Shown here piece by piece: positions 8,447-18,012 of a stretch of DNA of 64,000 nt (the first letter of the stretch is position 1; each line of letters begins with the position of its first letter). This stretch comes from Oscillatoriales cyanobacterium (GTDB lineage Bacteria > Cyanobacteriota > Cyanobacteriia > Cyanobacteriales > Microcoleaceae). The notes below the pieces were generated by a model, which worked only from the letters and a program-made list of their open reading frames with translations, ran no database searches and had not been told where the DNA came from. The stretch lies in NCBI GenBank assembly GCA_004292955.1, contig RDXX01000046.1:1-64000 (forward strand), given 5' to 3'. A program made the translations under genes and the position numbers.

Positions 8447-9667
8447 TTATATCGACTTAAAAGAACGATTCAATAACTTTTCATACTCACTGACAAGCTG
8501 GATTGCTTGCCCTAACGGAGTAGGTCGAGTATATAACAATTGCTTGGCTTGTTGGGCAATTTGACTCAATTGTTCGTTTTCTGCCATCCCTTTGGCTAAT
8601 GCTTTAGCTTGCAGTGCTTGGAGTCGTCCTCGCAATTCTTGACGCATTTCTAGCGCAGTTTGATTGTCTGTATAGGCTTGTTGTTGAGCGGATAAATACT
8701 CTTGCGTTCTGACTCGCCAATTCTGTAAACCAATCTTAACGGGTTGAAATATGCCTTCTTTGAACTTAATTTCTAGTCGAGCGAGCCACTGATTTAAAGC
8801 TTCAATTTGTTCGTCCGCTAAAGGCTGCGATCGTGTCGCAGCTTCTGTTATTTTTTCCTGATACTCTGCAAAAATAGTTTGATGTTGCTGATTTAAATGA
8901 ATTAAGTTTTGCAGAAGTTGATGCGCTTGAGATAATTCTTGTTTAACCGATGCTTTTTGCCGAGCTATTTCCTCTAAATACTGTCTCGATCGAATGATAA
9001 TTGGTTCAATTTCTCGCTCGAACTCATCGCTGACACCTAACGGATCGCAGATAATGCGATCGCCAAAATCGAGCAAATTTTGCTGAGCAACTGCTAGTTC
9101 ATTACTCCTCCGAATACCGAGAGAGTCAGCTAAAGTTTGGATCGATCGCATTTCAGTTTGGGCTCGCGTCAGTTGTGCTGCTAAATGCGATCGTGCCGTC
9201 TCCACTGCGACAACCACATCTTTCGCGACTTGAAAAGCAGCAGTCATCACCTCCAGTAATTTCGCAGGTGCAATTGCATTTTGGGTTTGGGCTGCACTTA
9301 GTAAGTCTCGCTGTGCTAGAGGAATTTGTTGTTCGCCAAGTTGAATCGAATTTCCCGTTAAAAGATATTCAATTTCACGCAGTTGAGATTCTGCACTGGA
9401 AATCAAAAACTTAGGAACTTGCTTGCGGAGCATCACAGCCCGATCGATCGTTTTAACTAACAAATCAAAATTCTGAAAGAGGTCATTCATCGCACTGAGT
9501 GCGGGAACAACCTTTGCTTTTGTTTTGCCAGTTAACTCAACGTCAGACGGCATAGCAGTGAGTTGTTGATAGGTTGGCAATCCATGCAAATCAATCAGAT
9601 TTTGACTGATGCGATCGAGATTCTGTTTCCACTGAGCTAGCAGGCGATCGATTTGTTCTACATTCAC
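8447..9667 (-). CDS. Coiled-coil protein of unknown function
   Basis: 406 residues, rich in Gln, Leu, Ala and Glu, predicted almost wholly helical and coiled-coil from about 60 to 390. It has no signal peptide, membrane segment or catalytic motif. A conserved-looking opening (VEQIDRLLAQWKQNLDRIS) is followed by a Pro-containing segment and then long heptad-like helices. It is transcribed towards the signalling module (convergent), with the 96-base tandem repeat between them. It may be a scaffold; I do not recognise the family. Confidence 0.75.
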   Translation of the reverse strand: MNVEQIDRLLAQWKQNLDRISQNLIDLHGLPTYQQLTAMPSDVELTGKTKAKVVPALSAMNDLFQNFDLLVKTIDRAVMLRKQVPKFLISSAESQLREIEYLLTGNSIQLGEQQIPLAQRDLLSAAQTQNAIAPAKLLEVMTAAFQVAKDVVVAVETARSHLAAQLTRAQTEMRSIQTLADSLGIRRSNELAVAQQNLLDFGDRIICDPLGVSDEFEREIEPIIIRSRQYLEEIARQKASVKQELSQAHQLLQNLIHLNQQHQTIFAEYQEKITEAATRSQPLADEQIEALNQWLARLEIKFKEGIFQPVKIGLQNWRVRTQEYLSAQQQAYTDNQTALEMRQELRGRLQALQAKALAKGMAENEQLSQIAQQAKQLLYTRPTPLGQAIQLVSEYEKLLNRSFKSI

Positions 9668-9845
9668 GGTTGCAATTTCGATTATCTATATTTGTGCAGT
9701 AGATTACCATTTTATCAATTTAAAATCTAAATTAAAGTATTGTCTCTATCTAGATGAGTCCGGGTGTATTCCCGAAGCTGAATTTCAGGGTAAAATAGGA
9801 GTCTCTGCCATCTTCGCTCGAACTCGCATTTGGGTGCATCTGGGT

Positions 9846-9951
9846 TTTGTAAAAAGCATTTTTTCTTTGAGTGCTGTCCCCGCTCACGTATTGTACAATA
9901 TGCGAGCGGGGACAGCACTATAATAATAATAATGTAAAACTGAGATGCTCC
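9846..9951 (-). mobile_element. MITE-like palindromic element, copy A
   Basis: The core at 9871-9918 is a long inverted repeat with arms GTGCTGTCCCCGCTC and GAGCGGGGACAGCAC. Outer arms contain gtaaaaagcattttttct on the left and aaaactgagatgctcc on the right. Read on the minus strand, the element aligns along its length with 51533-51655, including GGAGCATCTCAGTTTT, TAGTGCTGTCCCCGCTCGC and AAAGAAAAAATGCTTTTT. No coding capacity. Confidence 0.75.
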
Positions 9952-10156
9952 AGATCGAACTCGCACTCTGCCATTCATAGGTTATTTACAGGATGTCTAA
10001 GCTGTTGCAGCATTTAAATTGTATATTTCGATGACGATGGAGAATTCTATCCCCCGATCCCCATCGGACTCTCTACCTCTCAATCAGGATATACAATTTA
10101 AATACGCCAGAGGCAATCTCGCACGATGTTTATTAAAAAATTAATCAATTATAAAT
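9952..10156. repeat. Inverted repeat GCATTTAAATTGTATAT (10010-10107)
   Basis: GCATTTAAATTGTATAT at 10010-10026 is mirrored by ATATACAATTTAAAT at 10089-10103. Between them is an inner hairpin (CGATGG...CCATCGG). A related sequence, GCATTTAAATTGTAGATTT, lies at 47426-47444. It sits 50 bases upstream of the SirB1-like gene. Nothing else is seen in this intergenic stretch. Confidence 0.65.
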
Positions 10157-10978
10157 ATGGATTTGACGATCGCCCGACAACTCTTTTATCAAGAAATTAA
10201 TCAGCCAGACGCTGCGATCGATCTGGCGAAAGCTGCGCTGTACATGGCTTTGGAAGAATACCCGAATTTTGAGCCTCTCGATTATCTCAACGCACTTGAC
10301 ACGATCGCCGATCGAGTGCGTTTGCGCCTCCCGCCACAGAATTATCCGCTGCGGATCATTCAAACTATTAACCGCTATTTGTATGACGATTTGGAATTCT
10401 CCGGCAATAATGCTGATTATTACGACCCCCGCAATAGCTTTTTGAATCAAGTGATCGATCGCCGCACTGGTATTCCCATCTCTTTATCTTTGGTTTATTT
10501 GGAGGTTGCTAAGCGGATTGATTTTCCGATGGTGGGGATTGGGATGCCGGGACATTTTTTGATTAGGCCGGATTTTGAGGATGCTGGGATTTTTGTGGAT
10601 GCGTTTAATGGTGGCGAGATACTATTTCCTGAAGATTGTCAAGGGAGGCTTTCTCAAATTTACGGTCAACCTATGGAGTTGCAGCCGGCTTTTCTCGCGC
10701 CGGTAAGTCCGCGGCAGTTATTGGGGCGAATGCTGGGAAATCTGAAGGCGATTTACTTCCAACAGGGTGATGCTATGAGGTTTCTGGCGGCGATCGATCG
10801 GCTTTTGCTGCTGTTTCCTGATGCACTCTTGGAAAGGCGCGATCGCGGAATTCTCTATTATCAACTGGGGCGCTTGGCCGAGGCGCGGCACGATTTGGAA
10901 CTATACATTACCAATGCTCCGAATGCTGAGGATGCTGCTAGAATTCGCCTATTGCTCGAAAGGCTCGACCAAAACTAA
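10157..10978 (+). CDS. SirB1-like transglutaminase-fold protein with TPR tail
   Basis: 273 residues. The central part (about 85-185) matches the SirB1/transglutaminase-like family: YYDPRNSFLNQVIDRRTG, IPISLSLVYLEVAKR, GMPGHFLIRPD and VDAFNGG. The C-terminal 90 residues form TPR-like helices (YQLGRLAEARHDLELY). The family's usual catalytic Cys position in 'GIPISLS' is not a cysteine, as in most SirB1 proteins, so a non-enzymatic role is likely. It is monocistronic here. It is widely conserved in bacteria, with poorly defined function. Confidence 0.85.
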   Translation: MDLTIARQLFYQEINQPDAAIDLAKAALYMALEEYPNFEPLDYLNALDTIADRVRLRLPPQNYPLRIIQTINRYLYDDLEFSGNNADYYDPRNSFLNQVIDRRTGIPISLSLVYLEVAKRIDFPMVGIGMPGHFLIRPDFEDAGIFVDAFNGGEILFPEDCQGRLSQIYGQPMELQPAFLAPVSPRQLLGRMLGNLKAIYFQQGDAMRFLAAIDRLLLLFPDALLERRDRGILYYQLGRLAEARHDLELYITNAPNAEDAARIRLLLERLDQN

Positions 10979-11296
10979 ACTTAAATTTGCGATCGCTAGT
11001 CAAGGTTGCAGCTATTGGCTCGCACAACATCACAGGTGAAACCGACAATCTATATAGTTACAGGGCGATCGCCAAATCTCGCTTTTATAAGTTTTGCAAA
11101 GGTATATAAAATTGTCAAAAATCGGAGTATAACATATAAATTATGAATTAACACCTATCTTTTGATAGGTTCAATTGGCTTGACATGACTGTATAATACC
11201 TAGGTCATTTACGGAACTTCTGAATCCACTTTCCCGACTGATACCTGGGCATTCGATCGAACGAAAAAGTATTTTGACGTAAAGAGGCATAAACTC
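10979..11296. other. Intergenic region upstream of the DUF1400 gene
   Basis: No gene. It contains two HIP1 sites and, at about 11150-11175, the small inverted repeat acctatc...gatagg. I could not assign a promoter with confidence. Confidence 0.45.
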
Positions 11297-11974
11297 ATGA
11301 ACTTTAAGTTTCAACAAGGTTATCTTAACGGAATGCAACCGCAGTCAGCCCATTTAGCCAAAAGAATCTCAAAGTCTTTATCATTAGGTTTGGCGCTTTT
11401 GGTGGGAACAAGTACAGTATTGCTGAGCAGTAGCAAAGCCTTTGCATTAGACAAAGTTACCGTAAAATACGGTGCTGTTGACGTAACTTTACCAATGAGC
11501 GATTTGCAAAGCTTTGCACAAACCGGCAAACCATCATCTCAACTGCAAAGTGTTTTGAGTCTTGCGAAACAAACTCCCGAATCGGTGCGCGAAATATTAA
11601 CGCGAGAAGTGGCTTTAGATCCCCAAATGGTTTCGCGGCTGGCAAATACTTATTTTGGGGAAATTGTTTTCAAGCAATTGGGTGAGGTTGCTTATACCCC
11701 GGCTACAAAGGCACAAAGCGCGCCGGCACTGCGCGATGCTTTGGTTGCAGCTTCCAAAGATGGCAAACTATCCCTGATGGAAGTGATGCAAAATTACACT
11801 CCTCCGGCTTTAGAAGTTGATGGCAATCAAGCTATGGCTATCTACCAGCGAGTGATTAAAGATATCCAAGATTTGCAAGCTATGTATCAGAATTCCCCGG
11901 GTTTGCAAAGTACGGCTGGTCAAGCAAGACAAATGATTTGTCAGCCCAACTCATCATCGGGGGCTGGGAAGTAA
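11297..11974 (+). CDS. Exported DUF1400-domain protein
   Basis: 225 residues. A charged start is followed by a hydrophobic stretch (SLGLALLVGTSTVLLSSSKAFA, about 29-51) ending in a likely signal-peptidase site AFA-LD, so the protein is exported. The mature part (KVTVKYGAVDVTLPMSDLQ..., about 52-180) resembles the cyanobacterial DUF1400 domain, often found in front of alpha/beta hydrolases. Here the hydrolase part is absent, leaving a short stand-alone version. Function unknown. Confidence 0.75.
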   Translation: MNFKFQQGYLNGMQPQSAHLAKRISKSLSLGLALLVGTSTVLLSSSKAFALDKVTVKYGAVDVTLPMSDLQSFAQTGKPSSQLQSVLSLAKQTPESVREILTREVALDPQMVSRLANTYFGEIVFKQLGEVAYTPATKAQSAPALRDALVAASKDGKLSLMEVMQNYTPPALEVDGNQAMAIYQRVIKDIQDLQAMYQNSPGLQSTAGQARQMICQPNSSSGAGK

Positions 11975-12019
11975 ATCATTTTGCTCTGGATTGGGAATGG
12001 GAATGGGGAATGGGGAATG

Positions 12020-12061
12020 GGGCATAGGGCATAGGGCATAGGGCATAGGGCATAGGGCATA
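12020..12061. repeat. Heptanucleotide tandem repeat (GGGCATA)6
   Basis: Six perfect heptamers follow an AT-poor run of ggggaat units. They lie between the DUF1400 gene and the convergent SRPBCC gene. The same motif with one base changed (GGGCATC) occurs upstream of hen1. Confidence 0.9.
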
Positions 12062-12142
12062 GGGAATTGGTGCTTTCTTTTCCTATTATCTCTTACTTTT
12101 CAGCCATTACCGATGACCCATTACCCAATTACCAATTCCCCA

Positions 12143-12607
12143 TTACACCTTGCCAATTTCTTGAGATAATTGCTCGGCTACCCGTTTGAGCCGGCGCAGT
12201 TGGCTTTTCATATCTTTTTGCGTCCAAGGGGCTGCAAAGCGATTGAATCCAAATCTAATTAAAGGATTGGGAATTTGAAATTCAAAGCGGTTAATCAAGA
12301 GAGTCCCTTGGATTTGGGGCTGGCATTCCCAGCGATCGCATCCTTTGAAATATCCGTCGAACCCCCATACAATTAAACCGGGTTGTCGCTCCAACACAAC
12401 ACTCTCTAAAGTGGGTTGCAAAACGGGAATTTTTATGATAAATAAACTGCGACTTCCTACAGCAGTATCCCATTCGCCCTCTGGATCGCAACGCAGCAGC
12501 GGATTGAGCCATTTGTGCATTAAAGTGCGATCGACTATACAGCGCTCCACCAACGTAGCAGCAGCGCGAATTTCAATGGATTGCTCGAAAACTTGACGAA
12601 TTGACAT
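12143..12607 (-). CDS. SRPBCC-fold (START-like) protein
   Basis: 154 residues from the ATG at 12607; an in-frame ATG 12 bases further upstream is also possible. The sequence has the helix-grip pattern of polyketide cyclase/SRPBCC proteins: an opening strand FEQSIEIRAAATLVERCIVD, a central WLNPLLRCDPEG and a long C-terminal amphipathic helix MKSQLRRLKRVAEQL. Such proteins bind hydrophobic ligands, but the ligand cannot be told. It is transcribed divergently from the mechanosensitive-channel-like gene, with about 75 bases between. Confidence 0.75.
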   Translation of the reverse strand: MSIRQVFEQSIEIRAAATLVERCIVDRTLMHKWLNPLLRCDPEGEWDTAVGSRSLFIIKIPVLQPTLESVVLERQPGLIVWGFDGYFKGCDRWECQPQIQGTLLINRFEFQIPNPLIRFGFNRFAAPWTQKDMKSQLRRLKRVAEQLSQEIGKV

Positions 12608-12684
12608 GAGAACCTGCAAGCTAGAAGCGTATTCTTACAGTTTCTTATTTTCCTTGTCAAATCTGACCTTAACCTGAAAAAACA

Positions 12685-14364
12685 ATGAATGAAACTTGGC
12701 AAGAAATAACTCAACCGATATCGGGCCCAATGGCGGTTGTGTCCGATCGAATCTTGGCACAGGCCCAGCTAGCCCCGAATCCGCTCTCAGAAGCGGAGCG
12801 GGGATTAAACAATCTATTTGCGGGCAAAGACATTGAAAATCTCGTCTGGGCGATCGGCATCCTGCTAATTGGCTTGATCGTATCAGCCCTCGTCTCATCT
12901 TTAGTCGGCGGATTGCTCAAGAAAACAACGATCGACAACCGACTGGCTGCTTGGATTACCGGGCGCCCGGAAGGAGAAGGATCTCCGCAAGTGGAAAAAT
13001 GGATTTCCGGTGCGGTATTCTGGATCATTTTTATCTTTTTCCTAGTTGCCTTTTTCAACCGGCTGAATCTCACGGCTGTCTCGCAACCGCTGAATACTTT
13101 TCTCAACCAAATTGCTGGTGCTTTGCCGAAGTTGGCTAAAGCCCTAATTTTCTTGGGGATTGCTTGGGTGGTGGCGACAGTTGCCAAATTAGCCTTGTCG
13201 CGGGCGATGCGGACTTTTGGCGTAGACGAGCGCTTGAACCAGCAGGTGGGTACTGCACCCACCGAGACTCCTTTGCTGCTGAGCGATACTCTGGCAAATG
13301 CGCTGTACTGGTTCATTTTTCTGCTGTTTTTGCCGTTGGTTCTCGAATCGCTGGATTTACAGCAGGCTCTGCTGCCAGTGAATAATTTGCTGAACCAAAT
13401 TTTGGCGGCAATTCCGAAGATTCTGGAAGCTGTGCTGATTGGGTTTGTGGGCTGGCTGCTGGCTCAAGTTGTGCAGCGGATTGTTACGAATCTGCTGGCT
13501 GCTGCTGGCGCGGACAGTTTGGGCGCTCGGTTTGGCATTTCCCGGAGTTCGGGCGGACAATCGCTGTCGTGGATTATCGGCACAATTGTCTATGTGTTGA
13601 TTTTGATTCCTACGGCGATCGCAGCTTTGAATGCTTTGGACATCCAAGCGATTTCCTTGCCGGCGATCGCGATGCTCAATACGATTCTGGGCGCGCTTCC
13701 TAACATTTTTACAGCAGCGATAATTCTCGCGGTTGCTTACTTTTTGGGGCGCTGGATCGGCGATTTGGTGACGAATATCTTGACGGGAATTGGCTTTAAC
13801 AATGTCTTTTCTTGGTTGGGAATGCAGCCGAAACAGCCGCTGCGACTACCGCCGTCGAGTTCGACGGATCCCGACGCAACTGTACTTCAGGAACCGGATG
13901 TTGCGGCACGCACGCCTTCGCAATTTGTCGGCATTGTGGTGCAGGTAGGCATCATGCTGTTTGCTGTGGTGGCGGCTACCGACGTGCTGAAGATTCCAGC
14001 GCTGACTGCGATTGTTAGCGGTATTGTGCTGGTTGCTGGTAGGGTGCTGTCTGGTTTGGTGGTATTTGCGATCGGCTTGTATTTGGCGAATCTGGCGTTT
14101 AGTTTGATTGCTAGCTCTGGAACTCGCCAAGCGCGGCTGTTGGGCCAAACGGCTCGAATCGCGGTGATTGCTTTTGTTGGAGCCTTGGCGCTGCAACAGA
14201 TGGGCATTGGCAGCGATATTGTGAATTTGGCTTTCGGGCTGTTGCTCGGGGCGATCGCCGTTGGGATTGCTCTAGCTTTTGGTTTGGGCGGGCGCGAGAT
14301 TGCGGCCGACGAACTTCGCGGATGGCTGGCGTCGTTTAAACAAGATAAGACGCCACGTTCGTAA
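12685..14364 (+). CDS. Mechanosensitive-channel-like membrane protein with repeated TM helices
   Basis: 559 residues with about ten hydrophobic segments. Three internal repeats of the 'conserved TM helix' type are visible, each with a motif like LPVNNLLNQILAAIPKILEA (also PLNTFLNQIAGALPKLAKA and PAIAMLNTILGALPNIFTA). The last hydrophobic part, LLGAIAVGIALAFGLGGREIA, is typical of MscS-related proteins. The cytoplasmic MscS beta domain is missing; the protein ends about 20 residues later. Probably an inner-membrane channel or stress-related membrane protein. The copy ends shortly before a clear intrinsic terminator. Confidence 0.8.
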   Translation: MNETWQEITQPISGPMAVVSDRILAQAQLAPNPLSEAERGLNNLFAGKDIENLVWAIGILLIGLIVSALVSSLVGGLLKKTTIDNRLAAWITGRPEGEGSPQVEKWISGAVFWIIFIFFLVAFFNRLNLTAVSQPLNTFLNQIAGALPKLAKALIFLGIAWVVATVAKLALSRAMRTFGVDERLNQQVGTAPTETPLLLSDTLANALYWFIFLLFLPLVLESLDLQQALLPVNNLLNQILAAIPKILEAVLIGFVGWLLAQVVQRIVTNLLAAAGADSLGARFGISRSSGGQSLSWIIGTIVYVLILIPTAIAALNALDIQAISLPAIAMLNTILGALPNIFTAAIILAVAYFLGRWIGDLVTNILTGIGFNNVFSWLGMQPKQPLRLPPSSSTDPDATVLQEPDVAARTPSQFVGIVVQVGIMLFAVVAATDVLKIPALTAIVSGIVLVAGRVLSGLVVFAIGLYLANLAFSLIASSGTRQARLLGQTARIAVIAFVGALALQQMGIGSDIVNLAFGLLLGAIAVGIALAFGLGGREIAADELRGWLASFKQDKTPRS

Positions 14365-14386
14365 GTCTAATTGATCGGTAAAAAAT

Positions 14387-14417
14387 GGCGTTTGTCCTTA
14401 ACAAACGCCGTTTTTTT
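14387..14417 (+). terminator. Rho-independent terminator
   Basis: GGCGTTTGT (14387-14395), loop CCTTA, ACAAACGCC (14401-14409), then G and seven T. It terminates the membrane-protein gene. Confidence 0.9.
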
Positions 14418-14477
14418 ATGCTTAAATTTATCGAACCTGCTAAAATAAGATCAGCGAGAATTGAGGAGACTTAAACC

Positions 14478-15239
14478 GTGACAGTTTTAACTCAACAAAT
14501 CGAAGAAGAAATAGAATATCCCAGCAGCGACGGAGAACCGATGGCGGAAAGTGACATCACGCGCGATTACATGACTTACGGCGTGGAAGCTCTGAAGCAG
14601 CACTTTCAAGGGCGATCGGATGTCTATGTGTCAGCAAATTCTTTCGTGTATTACGAAGAAGGAAACAAATCAGCAGTAGTTGCTCCCGACATTTATGTAG
14701 TATTTGGAGTCAGAAAACGCCAGAGAGATAACTATAAAATATGGAAAGAAGCAGGGATAGCACCGCAGTTTGTCTTAGAAATAACCTCAGAAACAACTCA
14801 AGAGGTAGATCAAGAAATTAAACCAGAAACTTATCGAAGTTTGGGAGTCAGGGAATACTTCCAGTACGATCCGTCTGGGGATTATTTGAATCCGATATTG
14901 CAAGGAGTGCGTTTAGTAAACAACCAGTACGAGCCGATTCCCGTCAATAATATCGCCTTCGATACGCTGTGGCTGTACAGCGAAGTATTGGGACTGGAAT
15001 TGCACTTAGTTTCTGGAGAATTAAGGTTTAGAAATCCTCAAACAGGAGAGTTTCTGAAGACTTATCAGCAATCAGAACAAGAACGGCTGGCGGAACAACA
15101 AGGACGGCTGGCGGCGGAATCAGCTTTGCGATCGCTCGTTTCTCAACTGTTACATTCAGGCATGAATTTAGAGCAAGTTGCACAAATGATGAATTTATCG
15201 ACATCGGAAGTTGAGCGATTAGTAGTAGGAAATGAATGA
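14478..15239 (+). CDS. Uma2-family PD-(D/E)XK protein (DUF820)
   Basis: 253 residues. The Uma2 core spans about 25-185: a strand with APDIYVVFG supplying an acidic residue, then FVLEITSETTQEVDQEIKPETYRSLGVREYFQYD, which carries the E-x-(S/T) segment and the paired Glu/Lys pattern of the nuclease-like fold. The C-terminal 60 residues are a Gln/Glu/Leu-rich helix (QQSEQERLAEQQGRLAAE). This is the longer form of Uma2 common in filamentous cyanobacteria. The cellular role is not established. Three other Uma2 genes lie in the window. Confidence 0.85.
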   Translation: MTVLTQQIEEEIEYPSSDGEPMAESDITRDYMTYGVEALKQHFQGRSDVYVSANSFVYYEEGNKSAVVAPDIYVVFGVRKRQRDNYKIWKEAGIAPQFVLEITSETTQEVDQEIKPETYRSLGVREYFQYDPSGDYLNPILQGVRLVNNQYEPIPVNNIAFDTLWLYSEVLGLELHLVSGELRFRNPQTGEFLKTYQQSEQERLAEQQGRLAAESALRSLVSQLLHSGMNLEQVAQMMNLSTSEVERLVVGNE

Positions 15240-15275
15240 GCAATAAGGATCGCAAATTAAATAATTTACACAAGT

Positions 15276-15332
15276 TTGTGGGATGGGCGTCCCGCCCGTC
15301 TTTTCTGGACGGGCGGGACGCCCATCCCACAA
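15276..15332. repeat. Perfect 25-base inverted repeat between convergent genes
   Basis: Left arm 15276-15300 (TTGTGGGATGGGCGTC...) and right arm 15308-15332 are exact reverse complements, with a loop of seven bases. It lies between the convergent Uma2 and pnkp genes and could work as a bidirectional transcription barrier. It also resembles the palindromic repeats scattered through cyanobacterial genomes. Confidence 0.9.
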
Positions 15333-15390
15333 GAACAATAAAGATTATAAGTTATTTCATTCTCATTCCTAAGCGCATCCAACCTTCAGA

Positions 15391-18000
15391 TTACAGCCTC
15401 GGATCGACAGGTTCGCTCTCCATCGCTAAAACTCCGAAAACGCACTCATGAACTTGCCTCAACGGAGCACCAGCCACAAATCTCTCCAACGATTCTACAC
15501 CGAGAGCAAACTCTCGCAAAGCTAAAGAACGCTTGCCAGAAAGCCCGCGCGATCGCAATTTTTCTAAATGCTCCGGCAAAGAATATTCCAGACCGTAAAT
15601 AATTCGCAAATACTCTTTACCGCGACATTTGATCGCAGGCTGTACGAGTCCTTTGCTATTGTTCACAATAAATTCCATCGGTTTAACCACCATCCCTTCG
15701 CCCCCAGTCTCAGTCATTTTTTCCCACCATTGAATCCCTGCGAATTGACTGTCAAGATCGGCAATTCTAACTACTTTGTATTGAGTAGCTAACAGCAATT
15801 CTAGGTCAAAATTACAGATTTCTGCTATCTGTTCCATGTGCCAGCAGTGATTCTGATCGGTGTGAACATTTCCCTCGGTTGCCAAGATGTGGAAAGGCGC
15901 TAACTTGAGGTCGGAGATGGATTTCACGGGCCAGCAGTAGCGCTGGTAGGCATTGACATAGCGATCGGCTAAATCGGCTCGTTCCCGGTAGCTAGCCAAC
16001 ACAGAATCAACCTCAACTCCCCGCTGTTTCGCCTGTTCTAGCTGCTGAATCGCCTCTGCAAACCCGTGACGGGATGCGGTTCCCACGGCAGCATATTGTT
16101 CTTGCAATAAACCTTGAGCTTTGGCAGACCAAGGCATTAATTCGCAGTCCAAACACACCCAATCGGTTTTAAATTTATCCCAAAAATTGCTGGCAGAAAG
16201 AGCGCGATTTACCCGCGTTAAAAACTCGGTTTCTAAGGTAGAATTATCGAAGAAATGGCGACCAGTACGGGTGTAACAAATGCCAATGCTGTTGTTGAGA
16301 ATCCCAAAGCGCCGTTTAGCGGCCGATTCATCGCGGCAAACAATGACAACTGCACGGGAACCCATGTGCTTTTCTTCGCAGACAACTGTTGATACGCCCT
16401 GCTGTTGGTAGTAGTTAAAGGCTTCGGCTGGATGTTCTAAAAGTCCGGGTTCTTGGGAGGTAGCAGCGGGAGACATGGTGGGCGGTAAGTAAATCAGCCA
16501 TTTGGGATTGGCGGCAAATCTGCTCATTACTTCTAGGGCTGCGATCGCATTTTCTGCGCGAATTGTTATGTTACGTTGCAGCCTGGTTGAAATCATGCGT
16601 TTTCCGAGCACGTCGGCAATATCCAGCACGTCATCAAACTGCTGTTGGGCGGTGAGATTTGTGGCGGGAAAACTGTTATCTGGAGTTGCAATGGATGGAA
16701 ATGCGATCGGTTTGGCTGGTTCGCAGTAAATCATCGCAGCAGGAACGCTGACAAATTCTCTTTCAGGATACCGCAAAGCTGTTAGCTTGCCGCCGAAAAC
16801 GCAGCCTGTGTCAATATCAACAGTATTGTTCAACCATTCTGTTTCGGGAATCGGGGTATGTCCGTAAACAACAGCAGCTTGACCTCGATATTCTGCGGCC
16901 CAATTGTAGCGGACTGGTAAGCCGAATTCATCGATTTCGCCTGTGGTTTCTCCGTACAATGCGAAATCTCGAACGCGGGCGGATGCGCGTCCCTGAAGTT
17001 CTGCTTTCATTCCGGCGTGGGCGACGACTAATTTGCCGCCGTCGAGGACGTAATGTCCGATTAAACTATCTAGAAATTGGCTAATTTCGCTAACTGCTGA
17101 TTCGCGCAATTCATCGGGTAAATCTGCAATTTCTGCTAAGGTTTGTTCGAGTCCGTGGTTGATTTTGACATTTTTGCCGCTGAGTTTTCGCAATAATTTG
17201 ATGTCGTGATTTCCGGGGACGCACAAAGCGGTTGATGCTGCTACCATGTTGCGGACGAGTTTGAGGGTATCGAGAATGCGCGGGCCTCGATCGACCAAAT
17301 CTCCCAAAAACACGGCTTTACGACCTTCTGGATGGGCGTAGGTGGGATAATCCCAAAAGCCAGATGCGCTGGATGGTTCGACAATTTGATAGCCCAACTG
17401 TTGCAGCAATTGTGACAATTCGCCGCAGCATCCGTGAACGTCACCGATGATGTCAAAGGGGCCTGTGTCCTGTTTGCGGTTGTTCCACAGCGGTTGTCTC
17501 TCGATTTGGGCTGCTGCGATGTCTTCTGGGGAACGGAGGATGTGAACGTAGCGGAAGCCTTCGCGATCGAGATTTCGGAGCGATCGTCTTAAATTTTGAA
17601 CGTGGCGGCGAATGACATGACTGCCAAAATTGCGGTTTGGACGCTGTTGATTGCGATCGGCACACAATTTTTCGGGCAAATCCAGCACAATTGCTACTAA
17701 AAAGCAATGATATTTTCGGGCTAATTCTAACAGCGGTTTGCGACTTTCTGGCTGCACATTCGTAGCATCAATCACAGTTAATTTACCCGCAGCCAGACGT
17801 TTAGCAGCGATTAAATGCAGCACTTCAAAAGCATCAGCGGTAGCCGCTTGATTGTTTTCGTCGTCGGAAACCAGGCCGCGGCAGTAATCGGATGAAATAA
17901 TTTCTGTCGGTTGGAAATGCTGGCGCGCAAAGGTAGATTTGCCGGAACCCGATGCACCGATGAGCAGGACTAAAGATAGTTCGGGAATTGTAATTTTCAT
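15391..18000 (-). CDS. pnkp: Polynucleotide kinase-phosphatase-ligase of the RNA repair system (Pnkp)
   Basis: 869 residues, the size of Clostridium thermocellum Pnkp. Three catalytic modules are visible. The 5' kinase has a P-loop GASGSGKS at 15-22. The calcineurin-like 2',3' phosphatase has GDVHG at 186-190, followed by GDLVDRGPRI and GNHD. The adenylyltransferase (ligase) has CEEKHMGSRAV with the nucleotidyl lysine at 544, and a C-terminal module containing GEGMVVKP. Pnkp heals 5'-OH and 2',3'-cyclic phosphate ends left by ribotoxins and, with Hen1, seals them. It is the last gene of hen1-mazE-mazF-pnkp, starting 12 bases after mazF. All key motifs look intact. Confidence 0.95.
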   Translation of the reverse strand: MKITIPELSLVLLIGASGSGKSTFARQHFQPTEIISSDYCRGLVSDDENNQAATADAFEVLHLIAAKRLAAGKLTVIDATNVQPESRKPLLELARKYHCFLVAIVLDLPEKLCADRNQQRPNRNFGSHVIRRHVQNLRRSLRNLDREGFRYVHILRSPEDIAAAQIERQPLWNNRKQDTGPFDIIGDVHGCCGELSQLLQQLGYQIVEPSSASGFWDYPTYAHPEGRKAVFLGDLVDRGPRILDTLKLVRNMVAASTALCVPGNHDIKLLRKLSGKNVKINHGLEQTLAEIADLPDELRESAVSEISQFLDSLIGHYVLDGGKLVVAHAGMKAELQGRASARVRDFALYGETTGEIDEFGLPVRYNWAAEYRGQAAVVYGHTPIPETEWLNNTVDIDTGCVFGGKLTALRYPEREFVSVPAAMIYCEPAKPIAFPSIATPDNSFPATNLTAQQQFDDVLDIADVLGKRMISTRLQRNITIRAENAIAALEVMSRFAANPKWLIYLPPTMSPAATSQEPGLLEHPAEAFNYYQQQGVSTVVCEEKHMGSRAVVIVCRDESAAKRRFGILNNSIGICYTRTGRHFFDNSTLETEFLTRVNRALSASNFWDKFKTDWVCLDCELMPWSAKAQGLLQEQYAAVGTASRHGFAEAIQQLEQAKQRGVEVDSVLASYRERADLADRYVNAYQRYCWPVKSISDLKLAPFHILATEGNVHTDQNHCWHMEQIAEICNFDLELLLATQYKVVRIADLDSQFAGIQWWEKMTETGGEGMVVKPMEFIVNNSKGLVQPAIKCRGKEYLRIIYGLEYSLPEHLEKLRSRGLSGKRSLALREFALGVESLERFVAGAPLRQVHECVFGVLAMESEPVDPRL

Positions 18001-18012
18001 GGTTTAATAATA

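Noticed and set aside
11179-11196. TTGACA and TATAAT words upstream of the DUF1400 gene as a promoter
   Set aside because: They are only six bases apart, too close for a sigma-70 promoter.
12020-12061. Possible CRISPR-like array
   Set aside because: Unit length is seven bases with no spacers; this is a heptamer tandem repeat. No CRISPR array or cas gene is seen in the window.
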